Shown here: piece after piece, positions 1-10,862 of the stretch | How positions within the stretch are numbered: the first letter of the stretch is position 1 | How the letters are laid out: each line of letters starts with the position of its first letter | Notes under the pieces: generated by a model | The model's input: only the letters and a program-made list of their open reading frames with translations | What the model was told of the DNA's origin: nothing | The model's database searches: none | Made by a program: the position numbers and the translations under genes | Source of the DNA: Cryoendolithus antarcticus | Lineage: Eukaryota > Ascomycota > Dothideomycetes > Cladosporiales > Cladosporiaceae | Reading direction: 5' to 3' | Assembly (NCBI GenBank): GCA_002077065.1 | Contig: NAJO01000023.1 | Location: 558,001-622,000 of the forward strand | DNA: 64,000 bases

Positions 1-1
1 C

Positions 2-898
2 GGGGTCTTCTGCCGAGACCCAGTCAAGTGGTCCCGATTCTCAAAAGCGTGGTACACGCCCTCGCTCTTCCAACCACCGAACATCACCGGACTGTCCGCC
101 CTCGATGTCCCAGACAATCAAGGCTACCCGAAGACAATCCTCTATCCGACCGACTACCTGCCCCTGAACAATTCAGCCGCCCAAGTCATCCTGCAGAGGT
201 TCATCTCGAACCTCACAACCGTTTTCGGCATGACTGTGAAAGAATTCAACTTCACAGCGACCGTCCAAGCCGCCCCAGACCCAGCCGTCAATAATCTCAC
301 ATACCTCTCCAACGGCCCTCTGGGCGTCATAAACTCTTACACACAGTGGGAAGCCGTTGGCAAACCCCTTATCTCAGCCTGGAAATCCCTCTTCAATGGC
401 GCCTTTCCGCCGATAGACTCCGCTCGGCGCCCAGGATGGCGTCGGTATAATGAGACGGCGAATACCGCAGCCGCCTACACCGCCGCGCAGGCGGCTAAGA
501 AGCTCGCGGTGGACTGGTATGAGGAGAACCTGCAGTACAGCACGGCCGAGTCGTGCTCTGAGAGCTTGATGCTTTTCGACATCGGCACAGGTGGCTTTCC
601 ATCTTATCGAGAGCTGAACTTGAACGGCTTCCCGAATACGTCGTTCTTGGCAACGACGCCGAAAGGTGCAGCGATTAGTGTGGCGAATATCTGCCCAATT
701 TATGGGTGTGCGGACTATGTGGTGCCGATTGGAGAGGTGCCATATTTCTCTAACGTGACCTTCATCACTGAGATGGTGCCTGTGACTATTGACATGGTGG
801 TCAAGAGGGGGTGTGACTTTGTGCTGTTGAATATGATTGAGAGGTTGGCGAAGCTGGGGGTGTTGAAGACGGTGAAGACGGGGAAGACTGCGTTTTAG
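2..898 (+). CDS. Amidase family protein, C-terminal part (5' end outside window)
   Basis: The open frame runs into the left edge, so only the last 298 codons are visible. It starts [18 protein letters not shown] and ends near an [19 protein letters not shown] stretch followed by [16 protein letters not shown] and [16 protein letters not shown]. The order 'VPIG(E/Q)VPY...PVT(I/V)...GCDF' is typical of the C-terminal third of fungal amidase-signature enzymes, which hydrolyse amide bonds with a Ser-Ser-Lys triad. That triad lies in the N-terminal half and is not in the window, so activity cannot be judged. The substrate is unknown. An ATG at 230 is internal, because coding sequence of the same quality extends upstream to base 2. 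The gene ends with TAG at 896-898. Confidence 0.8.
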   Translation, partial: GVFCRDPVKWSRFSKAWYTPSLFQPPNITGLSALDVPDNQGYPKTILYPTDYLPLNNSAAQVILQRFISNLTTVFGMTVKEFNFTATVQAAPDPAVNNLTYLSNGPLGVINSYTQWEAVGKPLISAWKSLFNGAFPPIDSARRPGWRRYNETANTAAAYTAAQAAKKLAVDWYEENLQYSTAESCSESLMLFDIGTGGFPSYRELNLNGFPNTSFLATTPKGAAISVANICPIYGCADYVVPIGEVPYFSNVTFITEMVPVTIDMVVKRGCDFVLLNMIERLAKLGVLKTVKTGKTAF

Positions 899-2396
899 AA
901 GGTATGAGATGCATGGATATGAGCATGATTGATGATCATGCTGTGCAGAACTCTGGGAAGCGCAGTCGGTGATGCTAATATATACTTACATAGACGTCTA
1001 ATCAGAAGTGGCAGATGACCCGTGAGATACGGATCTCAGTCTTCGGCGCAACTGGTTCACAGATCTCGGGTCCGCCATGCTGCTGTACAACTTCAAACAG
1101 CTTGAGAGTTGTCGTTCGCAGTCAATTCTGCCGTTGCATCTGCATTGATAGCTCCAGCATTGCTGCAGAGTTCTGGAGACTCATGCATCCACCGCTTGAC
1201 GCTCCTGTAGATGACGAAGTCCATTCTGAGTGCCACAGAAGCAGCGCTCGTAGAGCATTGCAAGAACCCTGGAGAGTCGTACAGCTAGAGAGTATGACAG
1301 CGACTGAGGGCGCGCCGTAGATGATTCCGTCCGGTTCCTTTGTATGGCTCCCTCGACAGCGTCCAAAAGGCGAGATGCGGTACTGCCAGTGGTGGTAATG
1401 TGCTCATCGTAGAAATGGAGGCTGTCGCGACGTCACTCGACATCTTCGAAGGACGCATCTTCGGCTCCCAGCATCTCTGCCACAGCAGCATCGTCTTGAC
1501 AGTAGTGAGTCGGCATTTTCGAGTGTCATGGCGTGCGAGTGCAGTAGCTGTGGTCTGGCGAAGGGACACCAAGACCAATTCGCTGATGACCAAACAAAGC
1601 AATTGCTGCCGAATCGCGGACCGTCCCCAGAGTTTCGAGACATCCGCCTGGGCCGCCGCATCGACCAATACAACAGAGTCATCATTGACCGCAGGCCGAG
1701 TCACCATTCGCGCCCTTCACCGACACCTCGGACGGGCCATCTTCGCTTCTTGTAGTGGGTAAGTAGGAACTTGGGACTTCTTGTGTTCTTTGTATCACGT
1801 TTGCGATTCGCCGCAGCCGCCCACACCCTTGTCGGTCCACGAACACCCAACGACGTCAAGTCTCGAAGCTCGTGACAGCCTCAACCGCCGTCCACGAGAC
1901 CAGCCCCATCGCCTGTCTCAGCCGCTGCAACATCGCCATCGCCGTGCAACAACTTCTCATAGCTGCACATTTACCATCTCGAACCTCTGACAGGCTTTCC
2001 AACACGGCTGATCCTCCACAACACGCCAGATCAGCTTATCAGTGCTCCATCTCGACCTTGGTGCCTGAGTGCATACACCGGACCCGAAGCCCGACTGCCT
2101 GCTGCCTCATCAGTTGCTGCTGCGCAACTCGTGCCTGATGGACTAAGACACTTTGACGCATCTTCTAGTTCTGTGCCTCGACTCTCGCAGTCACCACATA
2201 CACCTCTGACTCTTCGCCGCGCGAGAGCTTGTGAACATGGAGCACGCAAGCCACGGGACTCATAGCGTGACATCGGCATAGCAAAGGATCTCGACCCTAC
2301 TTGCGTATCTTCTTATCCAGCATCAACTATCCGGTCTTGACTAGATCGGGCTGCACCTAGCTCCCTCTAGCTCCGACCACCACCTACACAGTAGCC
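899..2396. other. Intergenic region between amidase and ATG13
   Basis: This is 1.5 kb with no ORF I recognise. Short open frames occur on both strands (for example at 1285-1707 minus and 1340-1762 plus), but they overlap each other and resemble no family I know. The last ~400 bp are pyrimidine-rich and end in CTCCGACCACCACC close to the ATG13 start, consistent with a promoter and 5' UTR. No tRNA or repeat was seen. Confidence 0.5.
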
Positions 2397-4888
2397 ATGC
2401 ATCAGAATCCTCGTCCAGCGCCTCGCAGCGCGGCGAGTGCCAGCAACTCTGCGACAAACCCGGAGCGGACGAACAACCAGAGAGATTCACGGGAAGCGCC
2501 TCCGCAGCGGATAAGATCTAGTGTAGACCTGGCCTCGTATACTGAGCGAGCGACTGGGGCAGCGGAGTCCTCGAAAGATGCTGCTGCGGCGGAGAAGGAC
2601 CGAGAGACAAGCAAGTTGAATCAGATCATACAAGTGCGTTGTGCCGTTGAATGAGTGTTGCTCGCGAGCCTGTGCTGACAGGCAGTTTGTTCAGAACTTC
2701 CACACGAAGGCTGCGTTGATGATATGTTCGTCTCGAGCCACGCTTCCACAGGCGTACGGGAAAAGTGGAGAGGCGAGGCAGAATAAGTGGGTGAGTTGTG
2801 CTCCTTTTCCGTTGCAATTCTTGTCAGGTATGGTGTCCGGAGGACGTATGCGGTGGGAATATGTCGCACAGGAGTCCAAGGAAGTACGGAGAAGATGTTG
2901 AATCCTATCTGTAACCGCAAACTCCTGTTGTGAGAGCCCGCTTGTCGCCCGGAACCAGATGCTCTCGTATGTGCATAGTTCTGCGGGACAAAGCTCTGCA
3001 ATTGTTTGATGAAATTGCCGAACACCTCCTAGCCGCATGCTGACGACGACTCACACAGTTCAATGTAGTCCTGAATGAGACAGAGGCCTTGTTGGAAGAC
3101 CTCCAAGACTGGCGAAGACCAGACTTGCACGACGATTCGCCACCTCCGTTGGAGATCGAAGTCTACCTGGACGCTTCCCAGATCTCGCAAACCCAAGCTC
3201 TTACCATAGTTGACGAGCAAGGTAAGCGCTGGGACGTCGCGGACTCGTTGAGGACTTCTGCAGACTCCAGCCCAAGACTAGACGGTGCTCCAGAGCGTGA
3301 GATCGTTCTCGAGCGTTGGACGATTGAAATGGGCGAAGCTAGCCGGTACAAGGCTGCTCAGCTCAACGACGCGTTACCCAATGTCTACAAGAAGGGTGTT
3401 GTGCTCTTCCGCTCTTTGTTTACTTTCTCACGCTTGTTGCCAGCGTGGAAATTGCACAGACGACTGAGTCGACAGCCTAGCAGTGTGCAGCCGCTGAAGT
3501 TGCGGTTTCGCATAAGGCAGGGTAGAAGTGGAAGCTTGGCGAGTTTGGATCAGGATCCGCTACAAACACCACTTTGTCCAACTGATCTCCACGACAGTGA
3601 TACAAACATCACTGAACACCACGCATTCCCGCCACTGCTTTGTGCGGCTGGTCCACTATCGATCTCAGTCGACTATCGTACGAACTGTGACTTCTACATT
3701 GCAGACGCAGAAGCTCTTCTCAGCTCCCGCTTCGCTGGGTTAGATGCGTTTTCTAGCTACTCCGAAGAAGCTGGTAGTCGTGCTGCTCGGCACCGTGGTG
3801 ATCTGGGTTTTAGCTCACCCAGAGGAGACATTCCCTCCTCAAGGCCTCGTGGCCTGGCTCGCGCTCCAGATCTTCATCACCGCGATCTGCTTGGTGGTGG
3901 TCGCAGCGTTCCTCTACGTTCTCCCCCTGTTGGGAGTAGTAGTCGAGGAGCACGAGAGGCAGGCTTGGCGGGAGGCGCTTTGGCTAGCTTAGGCACCTAT
4001 CACACAGCGACGCAGCGACAATCACCGGTATCTGCATTGCAACATCGAGCAACGGGCAGTGATTCGAGCAGCATGGACGACAAGCCATTCAACCGCGGTG
4101 GTACACCACAGTCGATACCAAAACGCGACTTCCTGAAGAACCCGCCTTTCAAGGCCGGCTCAGTCGCCACATCCCCTCGCAATGCACCTTCACCATCGAC
4201 ATCAGCACCCCGACCCACAGCACTACCTAGCAGCTCCTTCCAATCCAAGCGCCTCTCCCTCAACACCCTTCCCCAACAGGCCCTCCGCAACCCAAGCATG
4301 ACCGAAGCACCTTCACCTGGCTCCTCATCGCCCAAACCTGCGCCAGTACAGCGCTATAGCAGCTCCTTCGCCAATCGCAAGAAGTACACTCGCCCAGGAG
4401 AATCGACCACAAGTTCCGGCCGCGGCAGCTCATCGAGCAAAGAGAAATCCGGCAACATCGAAGGCACTCCCGGTAGTTCAGGTAGCGTACGCACAGACGA
4501 AGACGACATCGCGGCGTTCATCTCCACAGTGGAGCGCAGCAAAGATGCGTTCTCATCACCCGCACGCAACAGCACGCCCAGCACCATCAACCTTGCCAAA
4601 TTCAAAGGCATGACCACAGCCTCCTCAGAGCTCGCAGACGAAATGAGCTCCTCGAGCCTCATACAAACGTCCCTCACTCCGCCATCACGTCGTCTGAGCA
4701 ATGTGCCTGGGCTTTCTGTGAGTAGCTCGCCGAGTAGGGCTATGGCTCATGCTCCCCATGTGAGGAGCAGGCTGAGCACGCAGAGTATTGCTGAAGAGAG
4801 GGAGGAGAGGAGGGAATTGGAGAGGGCTCAGGAGGAGAGCGATGAGGATGAGCCGTTCATCTTCCAGCAGGATAACTTGGAGGATTGA
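2397..4888 (+). CDS. ATG13: Autophagy-related protein 13 (Atg13)
   Basis: Regulatory subunit of the Atg1 kinase complex, which starts autophagosome formation. Three exons fit: 2397-2633, 2695-2790, 3059-4888 (introns 61 and 268 nt; donors GTGCGT and GTGAGT, acceptors TCAG and ACAG), giving about 720 aa. The N-terminus (MHQNPRPAPRS), the block KLNQIIQ/NFHTKAALMICSSR spanning intron 1, and NKW/FNVVLNETEALLEDL spanning intron 2 are the Atg13 HORMA-domain signature (about residues 70-330). The remaining ~390 residues are Ser/Pro-rich and look disordered, as expected of a heavily phosphorylated protein. A short conserved-looking patch DEDDIAAFISTVERSKDAF lies within this tail. Length is normal for fungal Atg13. 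Intron 2 is longer than most here, but frame and family sequence join cleanly across it. Confidence 0.93.
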
Positions 4889-5469
4889 TTGCGTGCTGTA
4901 GTTGATTTCAGTGATGGGATTAGCGACGTGTAGGGTTAGAACATGTGCGTCCCAGAATTGATAGCTCATGAAGACAACGTCAATATCTGCGTCCAGGTTC
5001 TATACCAGTGTCAGTCCCTGTCAATTCGTGTGTGTACCGTTCCTAAGTTAACACCGTCGCTATCAGCCTTCGTCCTTTTGTACGTCGTCAGTCGGTAGCT
5101 TTAGACTATGTGCATTGCTCCGACGTATCGTTAGACTAGGTTCATTGCTCCGACGTATCGTCTTATACGAGGGTCAATCACTAAACACATGCTGAAAGAT
5201 AGGCCGTCACTTGACTAGTCCATGATCGGGGTATAACATTAGCATCAGAACGCGACGAGAAGCAGCGCAGTATAGCTCACGTTACTAACTACATGTGCTA
5301 CACATCATCAGAACCACCCCGTCACTGAATGCTAGTCGTGACTGTTCACAACCAAACTGACCCTCTCTTCCCTTTAACATACTTCACAGCACCGTCGCAT
5401 CGTAAAGAATATGGAACAACCTCATCTCATTTGCACCCTGTTTGAGATCACTTCGATCGCTTCACCTCA
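4889..5469. other. Convergent 3' spacer between ATG13 and the monooxygenase
   Basis: The two genes are transcribed toward each other, so this spacer should hold both 3' UTRs and terminators. Apart from the 30-bp tandem duplication I see no feature. Confidence 0.5.
5101..5160. repeat. Tandem duplication of a 30-bp unit, two copies
   Basis: Bases 5101-5130 and 5131-5160 are adjacent copies that differ at only two positions; both end in CATTGCTCCGACGTATCG. The repeat lies 3' of ATG13, in the spacer before the convergent monooxygenase gene. No function is apparent. Confidence 0.9.
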
Positions 5470-7279
5470 TCACAACTTCACCGCCCTCGCCGAGCTGTTC
5501 CCATCCGAGAACGGCTTGAAGCCGGCAAAGCCGTTCTTCTCGCACTCCTCCAGCTTTTGTCGATACCCCTGCATACCACCAAAGAAGAAGCGGAGACATC
5601 TGCGCTTACCTGCGATGTTGGCGCCGAAAATCCAGTTGTCCTGCGATGATGTGTCAGTCACTGAGGTGCGGAGAAGGTACTGATGAACTTACCTCAGCCT
5701 TCCAGAACAGCGAATTGGCAGCAAGCTCTTCGCACAGCTTACTCCAGTCCTTCTCAGCTTCAGGGGTAGCCTCGATAGCTTTCGGCTTGTCGTCGGAAGA
5801 TGACTCGGCCGCGCCGATGAGGTTATTGATGAAGCGGACTTGGGTCTCGACCGCGGGTGGAATGTTCGTGAAGGGCCCCTTTGGACCGGCTACGATGCAC
5901 AAGTCAGTATCGAGATCAGGTGCAAGAAGATTCGAAACCCACTGATAGCAAAGAAGTTCGGAAACCCAGGCATCGTGAAGCCCAAGTAGCTCGTCGGACC
6001 AGGCCCCTCCCATGCATCCGCCAGACTGACGCCGTCCCTCCCATGGATGTTGATCCTCGTGTAGTTACCCTCCACGGCGTCAAACCCAGTGGCGAACACC
6101 AAGACGTCAAGTTCATGTAACTTTCCATCAGAAGTCCTCACGCCCTTCGCCTCAACCCGCTCGATCGGCGTCTCCTTTAAGTCGACAATGTCCACGTTAT
6201 CTCGATTGAACTGCTCGTAGTACGTTCCACCCCTCGCCTGACCATCACAGAGCGGCCTGCGAGCATACACATCCGTGGGCTTGAGCTTCTTCGCCTTCTC
6301 CGGATCCTTAACAATTTGACCAATCTTCTTGCGAATGAACTCACACGCTGCTTCGTTCGCTTCAGGATTGAACGTCAAGTCGTTGAAAGTGCCGAACATG
6401 AAGCGGAACCCATTTCCCTTATCCCAATTCTCCTGGAAGACTTTCTCTCGCTCCTCGGGCGAGGCGTCAGAGAATGCTCGCTCGCTTTCCTTGAAGCCGA
6501 AAGCTGTGATGGAGTTCCAGACGCCGTCCCAGATAGTGTCGTAGTTCTCGTTCACCCATTTGCGGTACTCGTCTGTGACGACTTTGTCGCCCGATGGCAC
6601 GGAGTACTGTGGGTGCCGTTGGAAGCAAGTTAAATGGCTGACTTTACCGGCTATGTTGGTGATGACTTGCACACCCGTGGAGCCGCAGCCTACGACACCG
6701 ACGCGCAGCCCAGTGAGATCGAGGTCCTTGGGCCATTTTGCCGTGTGGTGGAGTTGACCTTGGAAACTATCGAGGCCGTCGATCTCGGGGTAGTTCTGCT
6801 TGCTCAAGAGTCCAAGACCAGTGACCAGATAGCGGCATTCGATCTTGCCTTTCCCTGAGGAGACGTCGAGCTTCCAGGTCTGCGAATCGTCGTCCCAGTT
6901 TGCGCCAACGAGCTGTGTGTTGAACCGCATGTCCTTGCGCAGATCATGTCGCTCGACGACGTGCTCCAGGTAGGCCAGGACCTGCGGTTGCTTGACGTAG
7001 TGCTCCTTCCATTCGTAGGTCTTCAGCAGTTCCTTGTCCCATGAGTATCTATACACGTATGACTCGGTATCGCTCATCGCCCCTGTGCACGCAATATTAG
7101 GTCGCGTATCGCTACACCACTTTTGTAGACGAGCCTGGATAGAGATTCCAATACCACGTGCCACCAACATCGCCAGCTTGGTCAATGACCAGACATTTCA
7201 GTCCTTGAGCGCGAAGGAGGTAGAGCTGATAGATGCCTGCGAAGCCAGCGCCTACGATGACAGCGTCGTAATGCTCCAT
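5470..7279 (-). CDS. Flavin-containing monooxygenase, Baeyer-Villiger type
   Basis: FAD- and NADPH-dependent enzyme expected to insert oxygen into ketones or related substrates. Four exons give 550 aa: 7279-7135, 7082-5943, 5889-5693, 5640-5470. The N-terminal dinucleotide fold is VGAGFAG (about residues 9-15), then GGTWYWNLYPG. The Baeyer-Villiger fingerprint FxGxxxHxxxW appears as FQGQLHHTAKW (about 155-165), and a second Rossmann motif GCGSTG follows (about 180-185). Length is normal for the family. The 7,134-7,083 intron has no usable GT donor in the right phase. The frame and the family sequence YPGAMSDTESY require a GC donor (CAG|GCTCGT) with a normal CACAG acceptor. The other two introns are standard. 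The substrate is not predictable, and the neighbours (ATG13, COQ5) suggest no dedicated pathway. Confidence 0.88.
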
Positions 7280-7816
7280 TTTGTTACAAATGAAAGGCTG
7301 AGAGGGTAGCCAATGAAAGAAGAGAAGATTGTTTCGTTCTTACCTCTGATGACCAGGGCAGTGATCGAACTGCATCTTGCCTACATATAGTGCCCTCGGA
7401 TGCATGTAGGTACATAGGTAAGTAGAGCTTCAAGAGGGGTTCGTGACCTCCGCACGAAGGTCGGGAATGTCATGGGCTGCAACATATCGCAGTAAGCGGG
7501 AATGATCGTACCCTCGAGCTGTCGTTGGTCAACTCGTCGACTACGCTTCAGCTCCCACATCGCCAGCCGGAAGTATGTGCTGGTGTGGGAGTAGTTGAAG
7601 AGACGGTTGTCGCCAGCGGCAGACAAACGTGCAGTGTGCTCGGACCAACGGCAGAGCATCAACGGGAAGTCACAGCGAAGTCTTTCCGAAGACAACATTA
7701 ATGCGTAAGTACAGCACTTCTCACGAGCATTTGCTAGGATGCATCATGAGTTCTATTGATACATATATGTACAGAGCAGGAGTTCGTAAGGTGTTTTCGT
7801 GTTCTGGTGACAACCC
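7280..7816. other. Spacer between monooxygenase and COQ5
   Basis: About 540 bp upstream of the minus-strand monooxygenase start and downstream of COQ5. It should hold the monooxygenase promoter. No convincing ORF or RNA gene was seen. Confidence 0.45.
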
Positions 7817-8842
7817 TCACTTCACCGGTTTGACACCCTTGTGTATCGCCGCAATACCCAGACTCAGATCCTCCCATCCTCCTTCCAAGCCCTCCCCTCT
7901 TGCGCCAGGCACCACAAACCCAGCCTCTTGTATCATACCCGCAAAGTCCGACTGCTTCGGAAACCTCTCGATGCTCTCAACGAGGTACTGATAGCTATCC
8001 CGATCACTCGCGACAAGCTGTCCGATCAGCGGAATCGCACTGAAGCTCCATCGCTTGTAGACTGCATTGAACAGCGGATTTCCTAGATTTGGCGCAAACT
8101 CGAGACATGCGAAGACTCCTCCGGGCTTGAGAACTCGGTATGCCTCTTTCAGCGCGACGTCTTTGTGCGTGAAGTTTCGAATCCCGAACGCGACTGTGTA
8201 GAGGTCTATACTCGCATCTGGAATAGCGCTGAGATCCTCTGCATTCGCTTCCAGGAAGTCTATGCGCCCGGCGGCGGCGTAGGGCGTTTGCGATAGCCGC
8301 TTTCGACCTTCTGCCAGCATCTCCGGGTTGATGTCTGATACTGTAACATGGGCTGTGGTATCGCGATTCACCCGTGTTGCATGCTCAAGCATACGCAGGG
8401 CGATGTCACCTGTCCCGCCGGCTATGTCCAATATCCTTTGACCTTGGCCTGAACTTGCGCTGCTGGGTCGAATGCCAGGATTGAGACCTCGCACGAAGTG
8501 ATCCTTCCATAGTCTGTGTATGCCGAGTGACATGAGATCGTTCATGGTGTCATAGCTGGATGCTACTGAGGAGAATACGCTTGCGACTGCACACTTGATC
8601 AGCAACATGCTTCCGATTCTCTCGAAGTCTCGTACAAGCATACCTTTGCTAGCCTTCAAGCTCTCCGCCACAGTGTCGAAGCCAAAGTGTGTCGTCCGCT
8701 CCTCCGCCTTCTTCTCCTCCGCCGTACGCTCTATCTGCCATCTTGTCGAAGAGGCGAATGATCTTTGGCAATTTTGACAGACCCACGGCGCTCGGTGGCT
8801 GAGGCGAACGCGCTTCGAGGCGCGCGATAAATGGGCGGACAT
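7817..8842 (-). CDS. COQ5: Mitochondrial 2-methoxy-6-polyprenyl-1,4-benzoquinol methylase (Coq5)
   Basis: C-methyltransferase of ubiquinone synthesis, acting in the mitochondrial matrix on the CoQ-synthome. The start chosen is the ATG at 8842 (MSAHLSRASKRVRL); the open frame extends further upstream but with no other ATG. The Arg-rich N-terminus looks like a mitochondrial presequence. A 57-nt intron (8643-8587, donor GTATGC, acceptor TGCAG) is a multiple of three without a stop, so it can be mistaken for coding sequence. Removing it yields ASKVASVFSSVASSYD, as in the family, and a 322-aa protein. The SAM-binding motif LDIAGGTGD is at about 119-127. LYTVAFGIRNFTHKD and AYRVLKPGGVFACLEF, then YLVESIERFPKQ, are the UbiE/Coq5 signatures. 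Confidence 0.94.
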   Translation of the reverse strand: MSAHLSRASKRVRLSHRAPWVCQNCQRSFASSTRWQIERTAEEKKAEERTTHFGFDTVAESLKASKGMLVRDFERIGSMLLIKCAVASVFSSVASSYDTMNDLMSLGIHRLWKDHFVRGLNPGIRPSSASSGQGQRILDIAGGTGDIALRMLEHATRVNRDTTAHVTVSDINPEMLAEGRKRLSQTPYAAAGRIDFLEANAEDLSAIPDASIDLYTVAFGIRNFTHKDVALKEAYRVLKPGGVFACLEFAPNLGNPLFNAVYKRWSFSAIPLIGQLVASDRDSYQYLVESIERFPKQSDFAGMIQEAGFVVPGARGEGLEGGWEDLSLGIAAIHKGVKPVK

Positions 8843-9178
8843 AATGTCAAGGTGTGGGACAAGGATATGAAGATGATCGGGGAACTCAAGCGAATGACAT
8901 TCATCCGTCACCAAAGGTGTGGCGCAGATAGACTTTGTGGAGCATCAAAGTGCCGCCGAGCCTCATATCTGGCCTTCAATGTGACTATTTCCGATCCAGA
9001 CAAACATTAGATATGTATAACATGAGGCAACGACACGAACAGGAATGGCGCAGGTAGGGATAATGATGATGGTATGCTGGTTAGCTTCGTGTACTGTCTA
9101 TGTTATGTACGGCCGGCTGCGTTGCCTCGCAAGCCATCTGATCCCGACACCTCGCCATGCATCTAAGAAAGCAATCCT

Positions 9179-10862
9179 CTACTGGAACGTCCCATCTGCA
9201 TTGCACAGCCTGGGGTGTGCTCCTACAGCGCACGTCTGCCAGTCGCTGATCAAGTTGCAGCTCCATCCACTCGGCTTCGTGGAATCACCACCGTTGTAAG
9301 TCGTTCTGTATGGGAAGCGGCAGTGGTTCTTCTGGAACTGGATTCCCAAAGCCGGAGTATCGTACCAGAACTTTGTGCCCTGCAGAGTGTCTGGTGCCTG
9401 ACCCTTCTCGACCCAGTTCACCAAATTGGTGATGATGTTGTTTGGCGCCGACGAAGCCACACCTGACTGTCCGAACATCCAAGCTCCTGCGCCTGAGATG
9501 CCACCAACACCGCAGTGAGCCATACCAGCAACACGGAAGTATCGTAGGAAAGGATCGATCTGGGTGTTCGTGAGACCCATGGTCTTAGCAACCTTGAGGT
9601 AGTAGCGTTGCGAATTCGAGCTCGACACGAGAGGATCGGCCATGCCGTGGTACATCATGATCTTTCCGTTCGCGTTCTTGAACGCGTTCAAATCAGCTGA
9701 GAAAGCTGACGGGTTGCCGTGAAGGTTGTCGAGCGAGTCGGCAAGAGCGTAGTCGGATTGGCCCACGTTAGCGACATTGAAGGATGAGTCGTTATGGATG
9801 CCACCGCGGAACCAGTCTTGTGCGATACCCTGTGGGCCTCCGGACAACTGACCGAGGCGGAAGGCATCGTATTGGGCACCGTAAAGGAGCGACGGGTAGA
9901 GAAGACGACCCTGGGTGTCGTAGAGCTCGGTGAAGACCTCGTTGACAGTGTTGACTTGCGTGGAAGTAAGGCAGTTCGTGGTCACTGTCGCGTTGCAGGC
10001 GAGGACGGATGAATCGAAGCGGCATTGGGTAGGGTCTTCGAGGATGCCATCATCGACACCATCAATCGCCTTGTCGCACTGCGCGAAGATCGCAGCTTGC
10101 ACTGTAAGCCATTGCGTAGCGTTCAGGAATTTCGGATCTCCGACTGGGCCGGTCAATTGCAGGAAGCGACTGCTCCAGTCTTGCAAGTGGTTGAAGTCGT
10201 TTGCAGATGATCCAGCAATGATGCCATTGAAGTCACTCGGGTACTTCTGGGCTGACTGCAGACCTTGAGCACCACCGGCGGAACATCCGAGGTAGTAGTT
10301 GTAGGCAGAAGCTTTCTTGTAGAACTGATTGACGACAGACTTGCCGGTGACGACAGCTGCATGGCGGGCACGGTGAGACCAGTCGATAATGGCCTCGTTG
10401 TTGTTCAAAGACCAAGTCATGTCGAAGCTCGAGCCCTGCGCGGTGTCAGTGTCCGGACATCCTCGTATGTCTTCAACCCCCAGGACATACATTGTGTCCT
10501 GCATTGTCACCAATAGCAGCAAAGCCAAGTCCAGTCACATATGCCATATCCACGTAGTGCACACAACCATTGACACCTCCATTGTCGGTAGTCAAAGTCC
10601 TGCCATTCCACGAGCTGGCATTGTTGTTCGGCAGCCACACCTCAGAGTAGACGTTGCCGGTTCCCGAAGTCTTGATACCGAGGGTGACCTGGCAGACATC
10701 GACAGTAGGCGTGAAGGAGGTCGCGCAGCCGACGCTTGACTGGCCGGAGGCGGTGCTCACTGCCACGCCAGCAGCATGAGGTGTGCAGCTGTAAGGGGTG
10801 ACCTGGAAGCCGACATTGAAGCTCAAGCTCGCGCAGAGAGCTGCGCAAGAAGCCAATGCCAT
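9179..10862 (-). CDS. Tannase / feruloyl esterase family protein
   Basis: Serine esterase expected to act on plant phenolic esters (feruloyl or gallate). Two exons, 10862-10491 and 10435-9179 (intron 55 nt, GTATGT...GCGCAG), give 542 aa, normal for the family. The nucleophile motif GCSAGG is at about 174-179 (Ser176). The acid is in MADPLVSS (about Asp391) and the His in GMAHCG (about His431). The Cys flanking Ser and the Cys after His make the CS-D-HC disulfide motif of this family. CDKAIDGVDDGILEDP (about 244-258) is the usual calcium site. One oddity: the model starts MALASCAALCASLSF, where CAALCASLSF already resembles the mature N-terminus, so no clear signal peptide is present. I found no upstream ATG or exon that supplies one. 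Confidence 0.88.

Noticed and set aside
1285..1762. Overlapping 140-codon ORFs on both strands upstream of ATG13
   Set aside because: They overlap antisense, have no family resemblance, and the most protein-like short stretch (minus strand, ending in a TGA near 1430) could not be joined in phase to any upstream frame.
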